Assembly (NCBI GenBank): GCA_022749755.1
Contig: CM040447.1
Coordinates: 4,238,545-4,302,544, forward strand
Source: Azadirachta indica
Lineage: Eukaryota > Streptophyta > Magnoliopsida > Sapindales > Meliaceae
Length of the DNA stretch: 64,000 nucleotides
Reading direction: 5' to 3'
Position 1 is the first letter of the stretch, and each line of letters begins with the position of its first letter. Below are positions 11,276 through 22,566 of this stretch, piece after piece. Both the position numbers and the translations under genes were made by a program. The notes beneath the pieces were generated by a model, which was not told the origin of the DNA, did not search any database, and saw nothing but the letters and a program-made list of their open reading frames with translations.

Positions 11276-11704
11276 TTTTAGTTAAAATAGAATAATAATA
11301 CTTGGATCCCTAAAATTTTTTTTTTTGCATCTTTAAATATTTTCATTCACATCCCTAACTCTTTTGAAAAAGAGTAAAAGAATTAGGGTTATAATTGTCA
11401 TATATGATCTTTTACAATATGTAAGGGTATATTAGTCATTGCACCAGCATCGTTAAAAAATTTTAGATAGATATTAAAGTTTTGTAATTCGATGAGATTT
11501 TTCCTATGTGTTTTGTATTGCAATGTAACATCAAAGTAATTGTTGTATCACAGAGATGCAGACAAACTTAGAGTGGTCAGTCGAAAATATGCCTATAAAA
11601 AATTTAAGTAGGTATGTTTTATTTTCTACAAATCTAAGAGAGTTAAGTATACTAATTAATAAGATTATGATTGTAAAATCATACTAACTGAAAATTAATA
11701 TTAA

Positions 11705-12000
11705 AATAATACTAAATATTATTTTAAAACACATTAAATATAAAGTTATAAATTATTTTTTAAATATAAATTTATCTAAATTTTGAATTTTTTTTAACAT
11801 GATATTCATAAATTGAATGATCAATTTTATAATTTTTAAAATGAATAAAATGTTATATTATTTATTTTAAAAATTGTAAAATTTTATTTAATATTTTGAT
11901 AAATTCATGTTTAAAAAAATTTAAAGTTTAGATAAATTTCTATTGAAAAATTATTTTATAATATTTGATTTAATATTTAAAATATCATTTATATTGACTA
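11705..12000. mobile_element. AT-rich foldback (MITE-like), arms about 140 bp
   Basis: The left arm ATAAATTTATCTAAATTTTG...AACATGA pairs with the right arm read on the other strand, AGAAATTTATCTAAACTTTA...AACATGA. The centre is near 11855, and TTATAATTTTTAAAATGAAT faces its partner across the centre. It sits directly beside the larger foldback. Outer edges are approximate. Confidence 0.6.
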
Positions 12001-12229
12001 ACACATGAAGAATAATATATTGAAAGAAAATCAAATCAATACTATTACATATAGAAATCATCTATATAAATCGATATGATAATATTATATTATATTATTA
12101 CATATTCTACATTTTCACAAAATTTATTTAGTTTGAAGTACTTTGGAGTTGAGCAACTCATATTCTTTTAATTTGAAATATCATTTATTTAAGTTGTGGG
12201 TTTCATTAATGTTTCAAATTCTGAAAACG

Positions 12230-12795
12230 GGTTAATGAGATGTGAGTTCTTAAAGTTTGATCCATTTGCCTGATTAATTCTAATAATTTTAAAAATATTT
12301 ATAAAAACCTCAATTTATTAAAAAAAAATTGTACCCTCATTTAATAGTAGTTAACTAAAAAAATTAAATATATATTTATTTTATTTTTTCTAATACTTGT
12401 ATAATATTAAATTATTAATATATATTCTAAAATTTTACAATTATACTATAGTACAATACTTCTAATTATATAATTATAAGTATTGTATTATAATATATTT
12501 TATTTATTTTCTAATACCTAATTAATATTGAATTGTTAACATATTTTAAAGTAAATAAACTTATATTTTAGTTATAATATATTAATAATTTAATTACCAA
12601 TGTGTTATGAAAAAATACTTATCATTGTTTTAATATTTATTTTTAATTAGGAGTTGAAAATAATTTTTTTACCTAACTGCTATTATAGAAGGTATGATCA
12701 TTATTTTTTAATAAATTGAGATTTTTATAAGTATTTTAAAATTACTAGAACTAATTAAGCTAATAGATTGAATTTTAAAGACTCACATATTATTA
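12230..12795. mobile_element. AT-rich foldback (MITE-like), arms more than 200 bp
   Basis: The left arm (TGTGAGTTCTTAAAGTTTGA, then CTCAATTTATTAAAAAAAAA, then TAGTAGTTAACTAAAAAAAT) pairs with the right arm on the opposite strand (TGTGAGTCTTTAAAATTCAA, CTCAATTTATTAAAAAATAA, TAGCAGTTAGGTAAAAAAAT). The centre is near 12515. No coding content. Target duplication not resolved. Confidence 0.65.
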
Positions 12796-13400
12796 TGCTA
12801 ATAAAATTACGTAATTACCTTTGAAAATTAACATTATCAACTAATAGAGAGGAAAATGGAAATATTTGAAAAATAATAAGAGTATCGGAATATTATGTCA
12901 AACAACAGGAAGAATAAAAAATTCTTCATTAATTATTATTTGTAGTGAGTTAGTTGGCTTATATAGGTGGTGGTTATAATATTAGTTATTATTCATGGTG
13001 AGTTAGTTGGGTGAGTTATGTTGATTGAATTAAATAAAGTGTTTTGTTTCAATTTATTTAAAATTGTATTAAATGAGTATTTTAATGGAATATATTTTAG
13101 GATAAATTTACTTAAGATAAAAACTCTCTAGAGAGTAGGATTGTCTTGAAAAACCCTAAATTTTCTGAACTATTTAAATACCTCATATGTTTTGAATATA
13201 TACAAGCAATAATTATTAACAAATTAATAGAACAATATAAAAACAAGTAGTCCCTAGGTTGTGGACTAACTTGCAGTGTCCTCTCCTTAATATCCTAGAG
13301 TGGAGCCTCACTTCTCATCCCACTTCCCTCACTCAGGAATAATTACTTTTATAAACCAAACTTTAAGGACATGTATGTCATTTTTTTTCTTATTATATCA
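12796..13400. other. stretch without a recognised gene
   Basis: AT-rich, with a direct repeat of TGGTGAGTTAGTTGG-like sequence near 12950-13015. The part after 13250 is richer in GC and may already belong to the gypsy element downstream. No coding frame was identified. Confidence 0.4.
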
Positions 13401-13418
13401 TTTCTATGTTAAAAGTAA

Positions 13419-13637
13419 TGGCCTACTCTAGGATGTTCAAAGAAGGTAATTTAGTCTTGAGGAGGGTCACCTTGAATATGAAGATATCAGGAGAGGGAGT
13501 TCTCGAGACAAACTGGGAGTGACATTATAAGATTGCTAAAACTATAAGGCCAAAGGTGTATAAGGTACAATATCTGGACAGGAGAAAATTCAAAAAGTCA
13601 TGGAATGCTAAGATGCTTAAGGTTTATTATTCGTGAG
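13419..13637 (+). pseudogene. gypsy integrase C-terminal fragment
   Basis: One frame reads FKEGNLVLRRVTLNMK, VLETNWE, a stop codon, then HYKIAKTIRPKVYKVQYLD and KKSWNAKMLKVYYS followed by a stop. This is the usual end of plant Tat/Athila-type gypsy polyproteins: a GDLVLRRV-like SH3-fold motif, then N-W-E-G-P-Y, the R-P-x-x-Y-K strand, and a terminal W-N-A-x-x-L-K-x-Y-Y. In an intact element this domain completes integrase, which inserts the cDNA in the nucleus. Here the stop at NWE* and the missing upstream part make it inactive. Confidence 0.8.
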
Positions 13638-14229
13638 CAAGAAAAATCAATGTTATAAATTTCTTTGAAAGCATCAATGAAATTCAATTTTCTATTCATT
13701 TTCCTAATATATGGCAATGCAGTCAGTAGACAAACAATACTCAACCTATTCAAAAATAAAGTGATAGGTTGGGTAATGGGAAAGACTAAGCAAGGTTAAC
13801 AACAACACCAGATTAAGAAAATACCGATCTGTTAATCAACATTTAGATCAAGAAAATACCGATATGAAAGATATAAATCCAACTAGGAATTTTGAAAACT
13901 CTTTCTACTAGGTCAAGGTCATTTCAAATTATTATATTTCCTTGGAATATTTCAAGAAAAAAAAATAGAGTTTGAGATTTATTCTAAATAAAGTGTTAGC
14001 TTGGGTTTTAAGTATCATGAAGGAAAAAATAATGTTCATTTTACCATAGATAAGCAATCTGTAATCGAGTCATAACAAAGATTTATATAACTTGCAAAAA
14101 CATATGAAGTAAGCTATACGTACAAAGTACAAACTAAAATCAAAATAAGTTCAGTGAAGTGTATGTATAAATTCTGGCAAAGAAATTTCATTCAAATTCA
14201 AAAATTAAGAATCGTAAAGGTGTTAACAT

Positions 14230-16480
14230 TTGTTACTGGTCAGACAAATGATGGCGCAGGAGGATCAAGGAGTTTCTAGTCATCACTAACCGGATCAATC
14301 GCCTGAACCTTATCATCCTTCGAATCTTTAGCTTGGGCCAGCTCCACCAAGGGGCGTCACCATCCAAAGCTTCCTAAATGTAGTCAATGCTATACTCTGG
14401 ATCTCTGAGGTAGAGAATCTTGTATATATTGTCCACCCCTTCATCAACCCCCTCATTTGAAGCTGCCAAAACACGATCCTCTATACCTGCTAGCTATTGC
14501 TCTAAGTCCTTGACCTTAGCCTCCAGCTTGAACTTCTACATGCCGTGGCCTCCATGTCTTAGCTCTTAACCCTATTTCTTGGCCTCTATCTTAGTCGCTC
14601 TTGACCCTATTTCTTTCTTTCCTCTAAGAATTGAGTCTTAGTGCACTCTCAGCTTTTCTCTACGTCTTTTTTTCTTGAGCTTCTCATTTTCATCCTTAAG
14701 CTAGGAGGTGGTCTCTTGAGTTAAAGCAACAACAACAGAGGAATTTCTTTTGGCTCGTTCCTTATGGAGAGAAAGACCATGAGCAATCATCACAAGCAAA
14801 TATCATGTAAGAAAAAAAAGGTGAAATTTGTAAACCGAGCAAAGAATCATGGCCTAGTTGAAATTATACTTAACAAGCCCACTTATGGAAGGGGTCAGGT
14901 GTCAATTGCTTCCTTCGAGGACTTTTTCTCAATAGCATGAGCAATAACTGGGGTGATTATTGTCTGCAGATCACTAATGGTTAAAGTTAGGTGCTTGAAG
15001 TCGTCCTTTTTTTGATGGAGAGGTCCTTGGAAAACAGTTCACAGCATTCCTTCCTTGCCTTGAGAGCGGAAGGCCTGTTTCTTTTCAGTGGGGTAGAATC
15101 AACTGAGTCTTCCTCCTTTTTAATCATTTCAAAAAGGTGTTTCAAGGTCGAGGGGGAGGAGAAAGGGGGCTTGCTCTTGCTTGTACTATCCCCAGGATCT
15201 TTCCCCTTATCTTTTGGAGCTAGCAGGGTCTTGGAGCGTTATGACTTCGAGGGAATTTTTTTAGTCTATTTAGATGGTTAGTGCTTTGAAGATTAACTGA
15301 ATCTTGATTTTCATTTTGCCATTTTGGAATTATCCAGCAGGGATTGCAAGTTAGAGAAGAACCCTTCCTAGAATGTTGCGATGCCATTTTTTCTGTAAGG
15401 AGAGGTGAAGGATGTCAGAATTTCAAAAACCCTGAGCTTCATGCAAGATCGGAAAATACTTACTTTTTCTTATTTCAGCTTCTCTTCAAGCAGCAAGAAG
15501 TTCACCTTGAGTTGGGGCAAAGGTAACTAATCCTCAGCCAACAAGCATGTCAAGTGAAAGCAATTCCTTTTGATTTGTTGTAATAGCTTTATAACAATCC
15601 TTTTGAGTGAAGAGTTTGCAAGAGCTTGAGTCTTTCCGAGCTCAACTGAAAAAGCAAACAATAGGTTAAAACAAAAAATTGAAAAGGATATAAGGCTAAG
15701 TTCAGAAACAACACCTACCATCATTGTTGAAGACAGAACATATGCTACCACCAGTGCCCAGCGCTCAAGTGACTCACCCCAGTTTCCTTTTACAAAAAAT
15801 CACTTGTATTTCTAGCCCTTATTGTAAGTAGGGTAGCCAGTCATCACCTTTTGAGTTTTGGTCGAAACCAGAGGTATTAAATTCTGGGATTGCTCCTCGG
15901 GTTTTTATTTAAAAGGTATATGTACCTAATTTCTTCAATGCTAGGAGGAAGGTTGCCTGCAATAGCCCAGATCACAAAAAGACCAATGATAACTCTTTAC
16001 CCTTTCAATACTTGAGCGAAGTATTCTTTGAACGGCAATCTAAGCCTGAAGTGGAACAACTCCTCATAAAAGGCAATCTCACCTTCACTTGGCTCATTAG
16101 GAAACTCATCGACCTCAGAAAGACAAAGTATAATATCATTGAGGATTTAGTGTATCTTGGGTAAGCTTTGAGGTTAGAAATAGTTACAAAACAGGCAAAC
16201 CAATTTGCCTTATATGGTCTGTTCCTGTGGCTCGGATCAGGAATGCTTTCATCATTGTCATTTATTTCATCCTCCTCATAATCTTGAACCTCAATATCAT
16301 CATTGTCATCCCTTACCCGAGAAGAAGTAACCTCAGGTCTTTCATCAATTTGCTCTACAACCTGAAGAGCACTTGCGAAACTAGTGGCAGCTTCATCCGT
16401 AGGTTGAGTAATAAGCCTATCTATTAGGTTATCTAAACCTCGGAGAATATCCTGATCTTCAGCCTCAGTCCTTTACGGGT
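14230..16480 (-). pseudogene. antisense ORF of Tat-type gypsy (Transposase_28-like), decayed
   Basis: Minus-strand translation in shifting frames shows an acidic N-terminal part (VEQIDERPEVTSSRVRDDND, then EEDEINDNDES, about 16230-16400). A conserved middle follows with EGEIAFYEELFHFRLRLPFK, EYFAQVL and IIGLFVIWAIAGNLP (about 15950-16100), then KYK-FFVKGNWGESLERWALVV (about 15735-15815). The C-terminal half is rich in charged, coiled-coil-like sequence (ALTQETTS-LKDENEKLKKK, about 14670-14730). This matches the plant 'putative gypsy type transposon' family (Pfam Transposase_28) found antisense in Tat elements; its function is not known. Stops and frameshifts are scattered throughout, for example after AQVLKG. 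No intact start was identified. Confidence 0.6.
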
Positions 16481-17239
16481 TGATGTTCTTCTACACGTCA
16501 TTAGAAGAGCTATAAAAAATAATTATAGTCTCGGGTGGTCTAGTTTGGGCATTTCTAATCTCGGGAATATTGTATTCAAGAAATTTTACTTCGAGTGTTC
16601 CTATTCTTAGTGTATGGGTAATATACTTCTAGGGGAATGGCAATCTTGAACGAAATTTCTCCGTAAACTAACAAGTAATCATGCCTAACATATTACATGC
16701 CTCATTATCTGTACTAAATGATTCAGAAGAAGATGCTGATGAAGTGTTGGGAGATGCCATACAACCTAGTTCATGTAAGCAATCCAACCAAATAGGAAAG
16801 GTCCTAGAGTTACCTAATTTGATGCTAAATAAGGTCGGGGTAAAGCAAGCTCAGGTACAAGTTTCCTATACATCTAAAAACTACAGAGACATTTTCTCAA
16901 ACGTTTTTTATCCCTAGCAAATAATCCAAATGTAAATTTCAAAACCCAGAACATATCATACATACAGCTCAAAACCTCTCAAACCAACCAAAAGCATACG
17001 ATTTCAGATGTCAAAAACCTGTAAAGCCCCAGATAAACCAATAGATATACAAGCATGATAAGCATGTCATCACATCTCCTCTTTAGAACTTATTATTCAA
17101 ATAGGAGCACCAGAAATCAAACAATATGCAGGATGTCGCAAAAAATTACAAAACCCAAAAATGTAAAGTCTGCCAGAAATTTAGAAAGAGAGCAAGAAAA
17201 GAAGAGCTCACTAGTTAAAGATTTTTTCCAGCGTAGTAG

Positions 17240-18300
17240 GGTTGTTGGCGAGACATGAAAGCCAAGAAGCAACAATTTAAGACAAAATTAGGAGCGTTAA
17301 CACCAATAGCAGGATCATAAAGTTTGCAAGTCTTGAGAAAAGTTTGGAAAATATGGCTAAATGAAGGAAAAGGCACAAATTTAAACCCGAGCAGGATTTA
17401 ATTTGGACTATCCAAAATTGAAAGGCTCAGATGTATTCTTATAGAGGTGTTAATATGAAATGACAGCTGGTGCAACAAAACCTCATGTGGCTTAGTTGCA
17501 TGTTAAAACACTTGGCGAAAATTTGAAAACTGTAGAAGTAAGTCCTAATGAAGGGAGCTACCGGCAGTTGTCATGTGTTGTACGAGGCGACACTGGTGGC
17601 TTGATCCTCTGATATTTAAATACCACGATGCCATCTGGATCAGGCAAACTTCAACCGAAGGCGAAAGCAACAACTTAGTTTCTAGTAAAACAATATTTAA
17701 CTAGAAACTCAAGAGCTTAATGTTTGGGAAAATACCTGAGGCCAACATATCCTACATCAAGCGGCAGAGAATATCATAGCGAGGTCTAGACAACGCTTGA
17801 CCCAAATTGGGTATTATGTTATACCCGAGGCAAAGTATCCCAGGCCAGGCAATATAGTCCACGATGCTTCATGGCTCATGGTCGGGCAGAAAGTTCCGTC
17901 CAGGTTAGGTAAAGAAAATAAAAGCCCGATTGGAAATTCTAGAAACTAACTACAACTTATTCTGCAACCACCCACGATTCCACCTTTCATCATAGGTGTT
18001 TATGGCAGGAAATGGGTTATAGAGTGGTTACCCAATAAACTATAAAATTCTAGCAATTCACGGAAAAAGGTACACACATGTAAATAAGGCAAAACTCTAC
18101 CAAATTTTAATTAAACTCTCTCTCCCTCTCTCAAAAATACTTTGTTAACTTCAGCATCCGGGAGTCTACTATAGAGAAGTCGGCTTTTCTCTGATTTCTA
18201 TTGTGTTGCACGTGATGAAGAGTTTAAAAAAACAGTTCAAGGTTACAGAATCATAGAGTTGTTGTTTGATATAGAAAAATCCAATTTTTCTGCATCAACA
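17240..18300 (+). repeat. probable gypsy 3' LTR (edges uncertain)
   Basis: A purine-rich tract (AAAGAGAGCAAGAAAAGAAG, near 17185-17205) could be the polypurine tract. Downstream there is a promoter-like AATAAACTATAAAATTC at about 18034-18050, then a CT-rich run and AGCATCCGGGAGTCTACTAT, the style of sequence that ends Tat/Athila LTRs. Without a second copy neither edge can be fixed. Confidence 0.4.
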
Positions 18301-18884
18301 CTCTTGATCTTGACAAGTCATATGTTCAAAGCCTTGAGTTCAAGTTCTTCATTATTCTCTCCTTGGATGAAATAGACTAAATTCAAAGAAACTCAATTTT
18401 TTGTTTTCCTTCAAAATCATAAAAAAGTGAAGTAAGTGTTTTACGATTTTACTCTTTGACTAACAGTCAAAGCAATCCATCCTTTATTCTATACATATTA
18501 AAATCCGAAACAAAATAAAAACTAAATCATTTTGAATTATTCCTTAAAAGGAATAAGAAATTGAGTTTTTATTTCTTATGAAACTCTGTTTGCTAGCATT
18601 GCTTGGTACTTGAAACGAAATTAGTACAAAAATAAAAGATCAAACTCAAATTCAAATATACTTATTTCAATATTATAATTTTTAAATTCTAATTAAATGA
18701 ATTTGATTATGCATATACCTATTTTCTTTTAAGTTTTTTTTTTAAATTAATTTTCAAAAGTTTCAAAACATTTATTTAATTATATATAACTGTTATTATT
18801 TAACAGTAAATCAACAATTGAAATTTTATATGGCTAGTTATTATTAATTATTAAGTCTGAATTACATATAGAAAAATTAAAAGT
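18301..18884. other. stretch without a recognised gene
   Basis: AT-rich DNA between the gypsy relic and block Z. No coding frame or structured repeat was seen. Confidence 0.45.
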
Positions 18885-21309
18885 AAAGAATATATAAATT
18901 GTATTATGTTTTGTGTTTTACAAGGAATATATTAATGGTCCGTTGGTTTAATGTAAGATAGATAGTCAGCTGCCAAAATGAAAGCAAAAATTATCATCAA
19001 TAAAGTTGCAAACTTAAAAATATATTATAGTATATGCTACTTTCAAAAAGCAGAAGCATTGCTTCCAAAATAAAATAAATTCTTAGCCCATAAACAATAA
19101 CTAATGAATGAATTTCATAGAATGCATAAAACAAAAATTAAGGTAAATTTGTGTCCAAATTAGGAAAAAAACACATTCATTAAAAATGTATTGAAAGGGT
19201 CCATTTAGCAATGCTAATTAGCACTTCAAAAGTGTTAATTAGTACTTGTAAAATATTAATTAACATGTTCGGCAATTTTTAAAAATAAAAAACCTTATCT
19301 AAATGAAATTATCACTCAAGGTAATTTTTCAACTAGCATCAAGTAAGGTGCTTTGTAAAATTTGCGCTTGCAGTGCTTAAGCACCTAACACTGCAATTTT
19401 AGTAAAATTATTGCGCTCCTCAAAATATCCTCCATTAACTTAAAAATTCCAATCAAGTTTAACGAAAATTTTATAATTTTCAACATGCCCTCAACTACTT
19501 TAGAAATTACAATCCTTATTTTATTTTGTTATATTTCTTTTACAATGATTATTTTGTTTCTTTTAAAAAAGACAAAAAAAAAATTCAAAGTCAAACAAAT
19601 TATCATCATCTATTATATATATTTATGAATCTAGGTGAATCACTTGATGCCATTTTCTACAAAACAAAAATCAAAATGAATTAAATTATCAATACCAATT
19701 CAACGCCAGTTTACATCAATTATCAATACGAAATCAACATCTTTTTACGATAAAAGCAGAAAGAGTAAATTCAATAAACCCTAACCACCAACAGAGAAAA
19801 AAAGTTAAACTAATTGGAATTGAACTATAAATGGTGGAACTATGAACCTTACTATGATTACTTCTCTTTTGCCTGTTACAAATCAATAAAGAACCAAATC
19901 ATTCAAAATCCAAATTGCCTCCAATTTCCCTAAGTTTCTCGGCAACATAATTCATCATCAATTTAAGCAATTAATGGAGAAATCATTTTATTGTTCAGGT
20001 TCTCTTCACATTAGTATGTATCTTAAGAATTGTGGTTTCAACAATAGAAGAGGCTGGATAAAGGATGAAGATAACTGACTAAATAAATCAGGTCAGTTAG
20101 AGAAATTTGAGGACTTTAGCAAAATTTTTTTTTCTTTATATATATCAAGGCTTTCTTAGATTTATATTTAGATAATACACATATATACTGTAATTCAATA
20201 TTTATATTCTAATTTTACAAAAAAGTGATGATATCAAGAATTTACTTGCTCAATGGTATAGAAGAAGAAGGTTAATTTATACCATATAGAGAGGATAAAA
20301 TAACAATAAATAAATGACTTAATTTAAGGACTCTTATAATTTGATTGAAAGGTTAAACAACACCTTATTAAGTAAAAGAATATATTTATCTTTTATAAAA
20401 AATAAATATGTTAATTTTGCATATAAGCTATAAATACTTTGTAGAGCGTTAATATAAATTAATTTAATAATTTTAAGGGATAATTGATTATTTATTAGAG
20501 GCTAATATCTATAATTTGAAATTTTCTAAAACATACAAATATGAAATTTAAAAAATTTTGGTGCAACCTACATAATTGTCTAAGTTGCCTAATTATTAAG
20601 TTGGACCTTAATCCAAAGGGCTGGCAAAAAAGGTGGTTTAGTTTGGGTCAATCAAATCGAGTCTATAATATGTTAATTTTATTTAGTTCGGTTTGATTTA
20701 TAAATTAAAAATATAATTAATTCAATTTTGAATCGAAAATAGAAATAAGTCGAACTAAAATTTAAAAATAAAAAAATTTCGAAACTAAAAGTTTTAAATA
20801 TGTGTATTAATCTTTTTTACTTATAAAATGAAAAATATAAAATGCATCATTTAATTTTTAAAAAAAAATTAAAATTATTAAAATCAAATCAAAATGAACC
20901 AAATTAAACCAACTCAAACCAATTAGGTTTGGTTTAGTTTTTATGAGAGCTTGGTTTATTTCAATTAAACTGGCGTAAATTAAGCTTACTTTGTTTTATT
21001 TCAATTTTGCTATAAAATCAAATCAAATATGAAGTTGTGCACCTCTTTCAAATATATCAAAACTCACAAAAATTGGGACTAATTCAATATTTTAAAATTA
21101 TCGAATTTTGTCATTTCACTACCAGTTCTCACTATCGATGATTATAACAAATTTATTTAAGAAGATAAGTAAATAATTATTAGTGCACCCAAAACTATAG
21201 AAAGAAGTTTGGTTTTATAAATACATATGTAATAATTTCTTTCGAGTAATCTAATTATTTAATTTGTGTTTGTATATGTTATTAATTGATAAATAATCTA
21301 TTATAATAA
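18885..21309. repeat. block Z: 2.4-kb repeat at the left edge of the gene array
   Basis: Nearly collinear, over about 2.42 kb, with block Z' at 48407-50829, roughly 95% identical where I compared (about 11 differences in 225 bp near 19735-19960). It begins at AAAGAATATATAAATTG and ends at CTATTATAATAA. It holds no convincing gene. The interior includes a less repetitive stretch (19780-20110) that, on the minus strand, looks like a leader region (a TATATATAAAG motif near 20150) and a GGTTTGGTT-type repeat at 20620-21045. Z joins array unit 1 directly. Confidence 0.8.
20620..21045. repeat. dispersed GGTTTGGTT-type repeat inside block Z
   Basis: Runs from GGGCTGGCAAAAAAGGTGG to GTTGTGCACCTCT and includes AACCAACTCAAACCAATTAG and GGTTTGGTTTAG. 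A partner lies in Z' at about 50145-50565, and related copies lie at 4560-5188 and 8090-8405. Confidence 0.5.
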
Positions 21310-22103
21310 TCATTAATCAATAAAAACATAATTTATTTTTAATAAAATGACATATGAACTGCGTAAATGTAGTATACATACATTTGAAAAAAAAGTGTTC
21401 CAAGTAGAATATTTCTTCAATGCATTGGGAGGTTAATCTATTTATTTACTTAATTCCTGCAAAAGTATGTACGGTCTACTAGGTATAAATTTTCAAGTTG
21501 GGTTTTTTGGGGTAGACCTTATACGTATATAGCTTTTATAAGTAGAGCTTTTAATAAACGAGAATTAATCATTAATTATCACAAATAACTTCAGAAAAAT
21601 TAGAGTAACTATTTAAATTAACAAATTTTAATGTTCTATTTTAGGAAATAACGTAAAATTTTTAAAATAAAATAAGAGTGTTTTGGCCAATTACACATTT
21701 TAAAAAAGTTGGAGAAGTTCCAAAAATAAAAACCTAAAATTTGGACTTCTTCCAATAAAAGAAAAATGACTTCTTAATTACCAAAATCTTTCTATAATGT
21801 CAATTAAACGACATTAAAAAATTTCAAAAAAGTTTTTATAACCCACTATATTTCACAAAAAAGCCAAACCAAAATATCGCTTATGTAATGATACTAACTT
21901 GTGGATCATAATTGTTAAAAACAAGAATCTTTTATTCTATAGGGCTTGGATATATTAAAATCTTGAGTCTCCAAATGGAAGACAAGCTTATATGAACAGT
22001 TATTAATTATTGCTCATACTTATGAAAACTCTTTGACACATGAAGTTAATTTTATTCTCTTCTAAAACATTTTCAAGTTTACATTATGGATTAAAGTAGC
22101 TAT

Positions 22104-22478
22104 TTAATGTTTTGGAGAATGAATAATACACTCATGTCAAACATGACCACTTTTAGCAAAAACATCTGCATTATTTTTCTTAGGGTAGTACGGTGCAGTT
22201 ACTCGCACAAACTCATTATGACAAGCCCATCCCTCAGCTATAAGTTGTTGGCAACATTTAGGAGATAGATTCTCATACTTGTACACACTCGCTTTGATAG
22301 CCTCACCACATGCTAGTTGTAACTTAGTTCCGCAATGTTTTAGAAAGTCGTGAGTGTCCTTTGGTAGTAAAGGTAAAGGCACAAGATCTTCAGCTGCCAC
22401 AAGAACTGACGAGAGCATGACAAACATATTACAAAGTAAAATAGATCTCTTGAAAGATTGGGACTCCATGCCTTGCAT
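22104..22478 (-). pseudogene. prolamin-like (ECA1/EC1-type) secreted protein, copy 1, truncated by a stop
   Basis: Encodes a 113-residue form of the same small protein as copies 2 and 3. Residues about 10-29 form a hydrophobic signal peptide; the mature part starts near EDLVPLPLLP. Cysteines at 49, 57, 75-76 and 86 follow the family plan (C...CGEAIKASVY...CCQQL...GWACHNEF). Family members are small apoplastic proteins linked mainly to female gametes and gametophytes. Here the conserved tryptophan of HVWHEC is TGA (22137-22139), removing the last 11 codons and the sixth cysteine; those codons are still readable down to an ancestral TAA at 22104. The TATA-like element is weak (AAATAAAAG). It is probably non-functional, though a truncated secreted peptide cannot be excluded. 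Confidence 0.75.
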
Positions 22479-22556
22479 ATTGCTTGTATATGTTTTGTCC
22501 CTAATGTTTTAGAGGGGATAGTTTTTTGAATGAAATAAAAAGTATTGAAACAACCT

Positions 22557-22566
22557 CTTTTATTTG
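22557..22566 (-). promoter_or_regulatory. weakened TATA-like element of copy 1
   Basis: Minus strand reads CAAATAAAAGAGG about 80 bp upstream of the start codon, at the position where copy 2 has CATATAAAAGAGG. One T-to-A change breaks the TATA core. Confidence 0.45.

Larger units (their letters stand above)
9452..11695. mobile_element. foldback element with long inverted repeats, interrupted by a second one
   Basis: The right arm (about 11445-11695), read on the other strand, matches the left arm in two parts. ATTTTACAATCAT through ATACCTACT...AAATTTTT corresponds to 9452-9529. AATTTGCATGTATCTCAT, GTGATACAACAATTA and CCTAAAATTTTTTAA correspond to 10540-10690. The gap in the left arm is exactly filled by the inner palindrome at 9529-10540. 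The spacer between the arms (10700-11440) is less AT-rich than its surroundings and may be captured sequence. It is MULE- or foldback-like in architecture. No transposase was recognised. Confidence 0.65.
13400..18300 (+). mobile_element. 3' portion of a Tat-type gypsy retrotransposon with an antisense ORF
   Basis: The order is plus-strand integrase C-terminus, a spacer, a long decayed ORF on the opposite strand, then LTR-like sequence. A gene antisense to gag-pol between pol and the 3' LTR is known from Tat-lineage gypsy elements of plants (Grande, RIRE2 and relatives), which is why I assign this lineage. Gag, protease, RT and the 5' LTR are absent; truncation is near 13.3-13.4 kb. Confidence 0.65.

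Noticed and set aside
14991..15526. Plus-strand frames of 60-96 codons within the gypsy relic
   Set aside because: They overlap the minus-strand antisense ORF, which shows recognisable conserved motifs; these are shadows.
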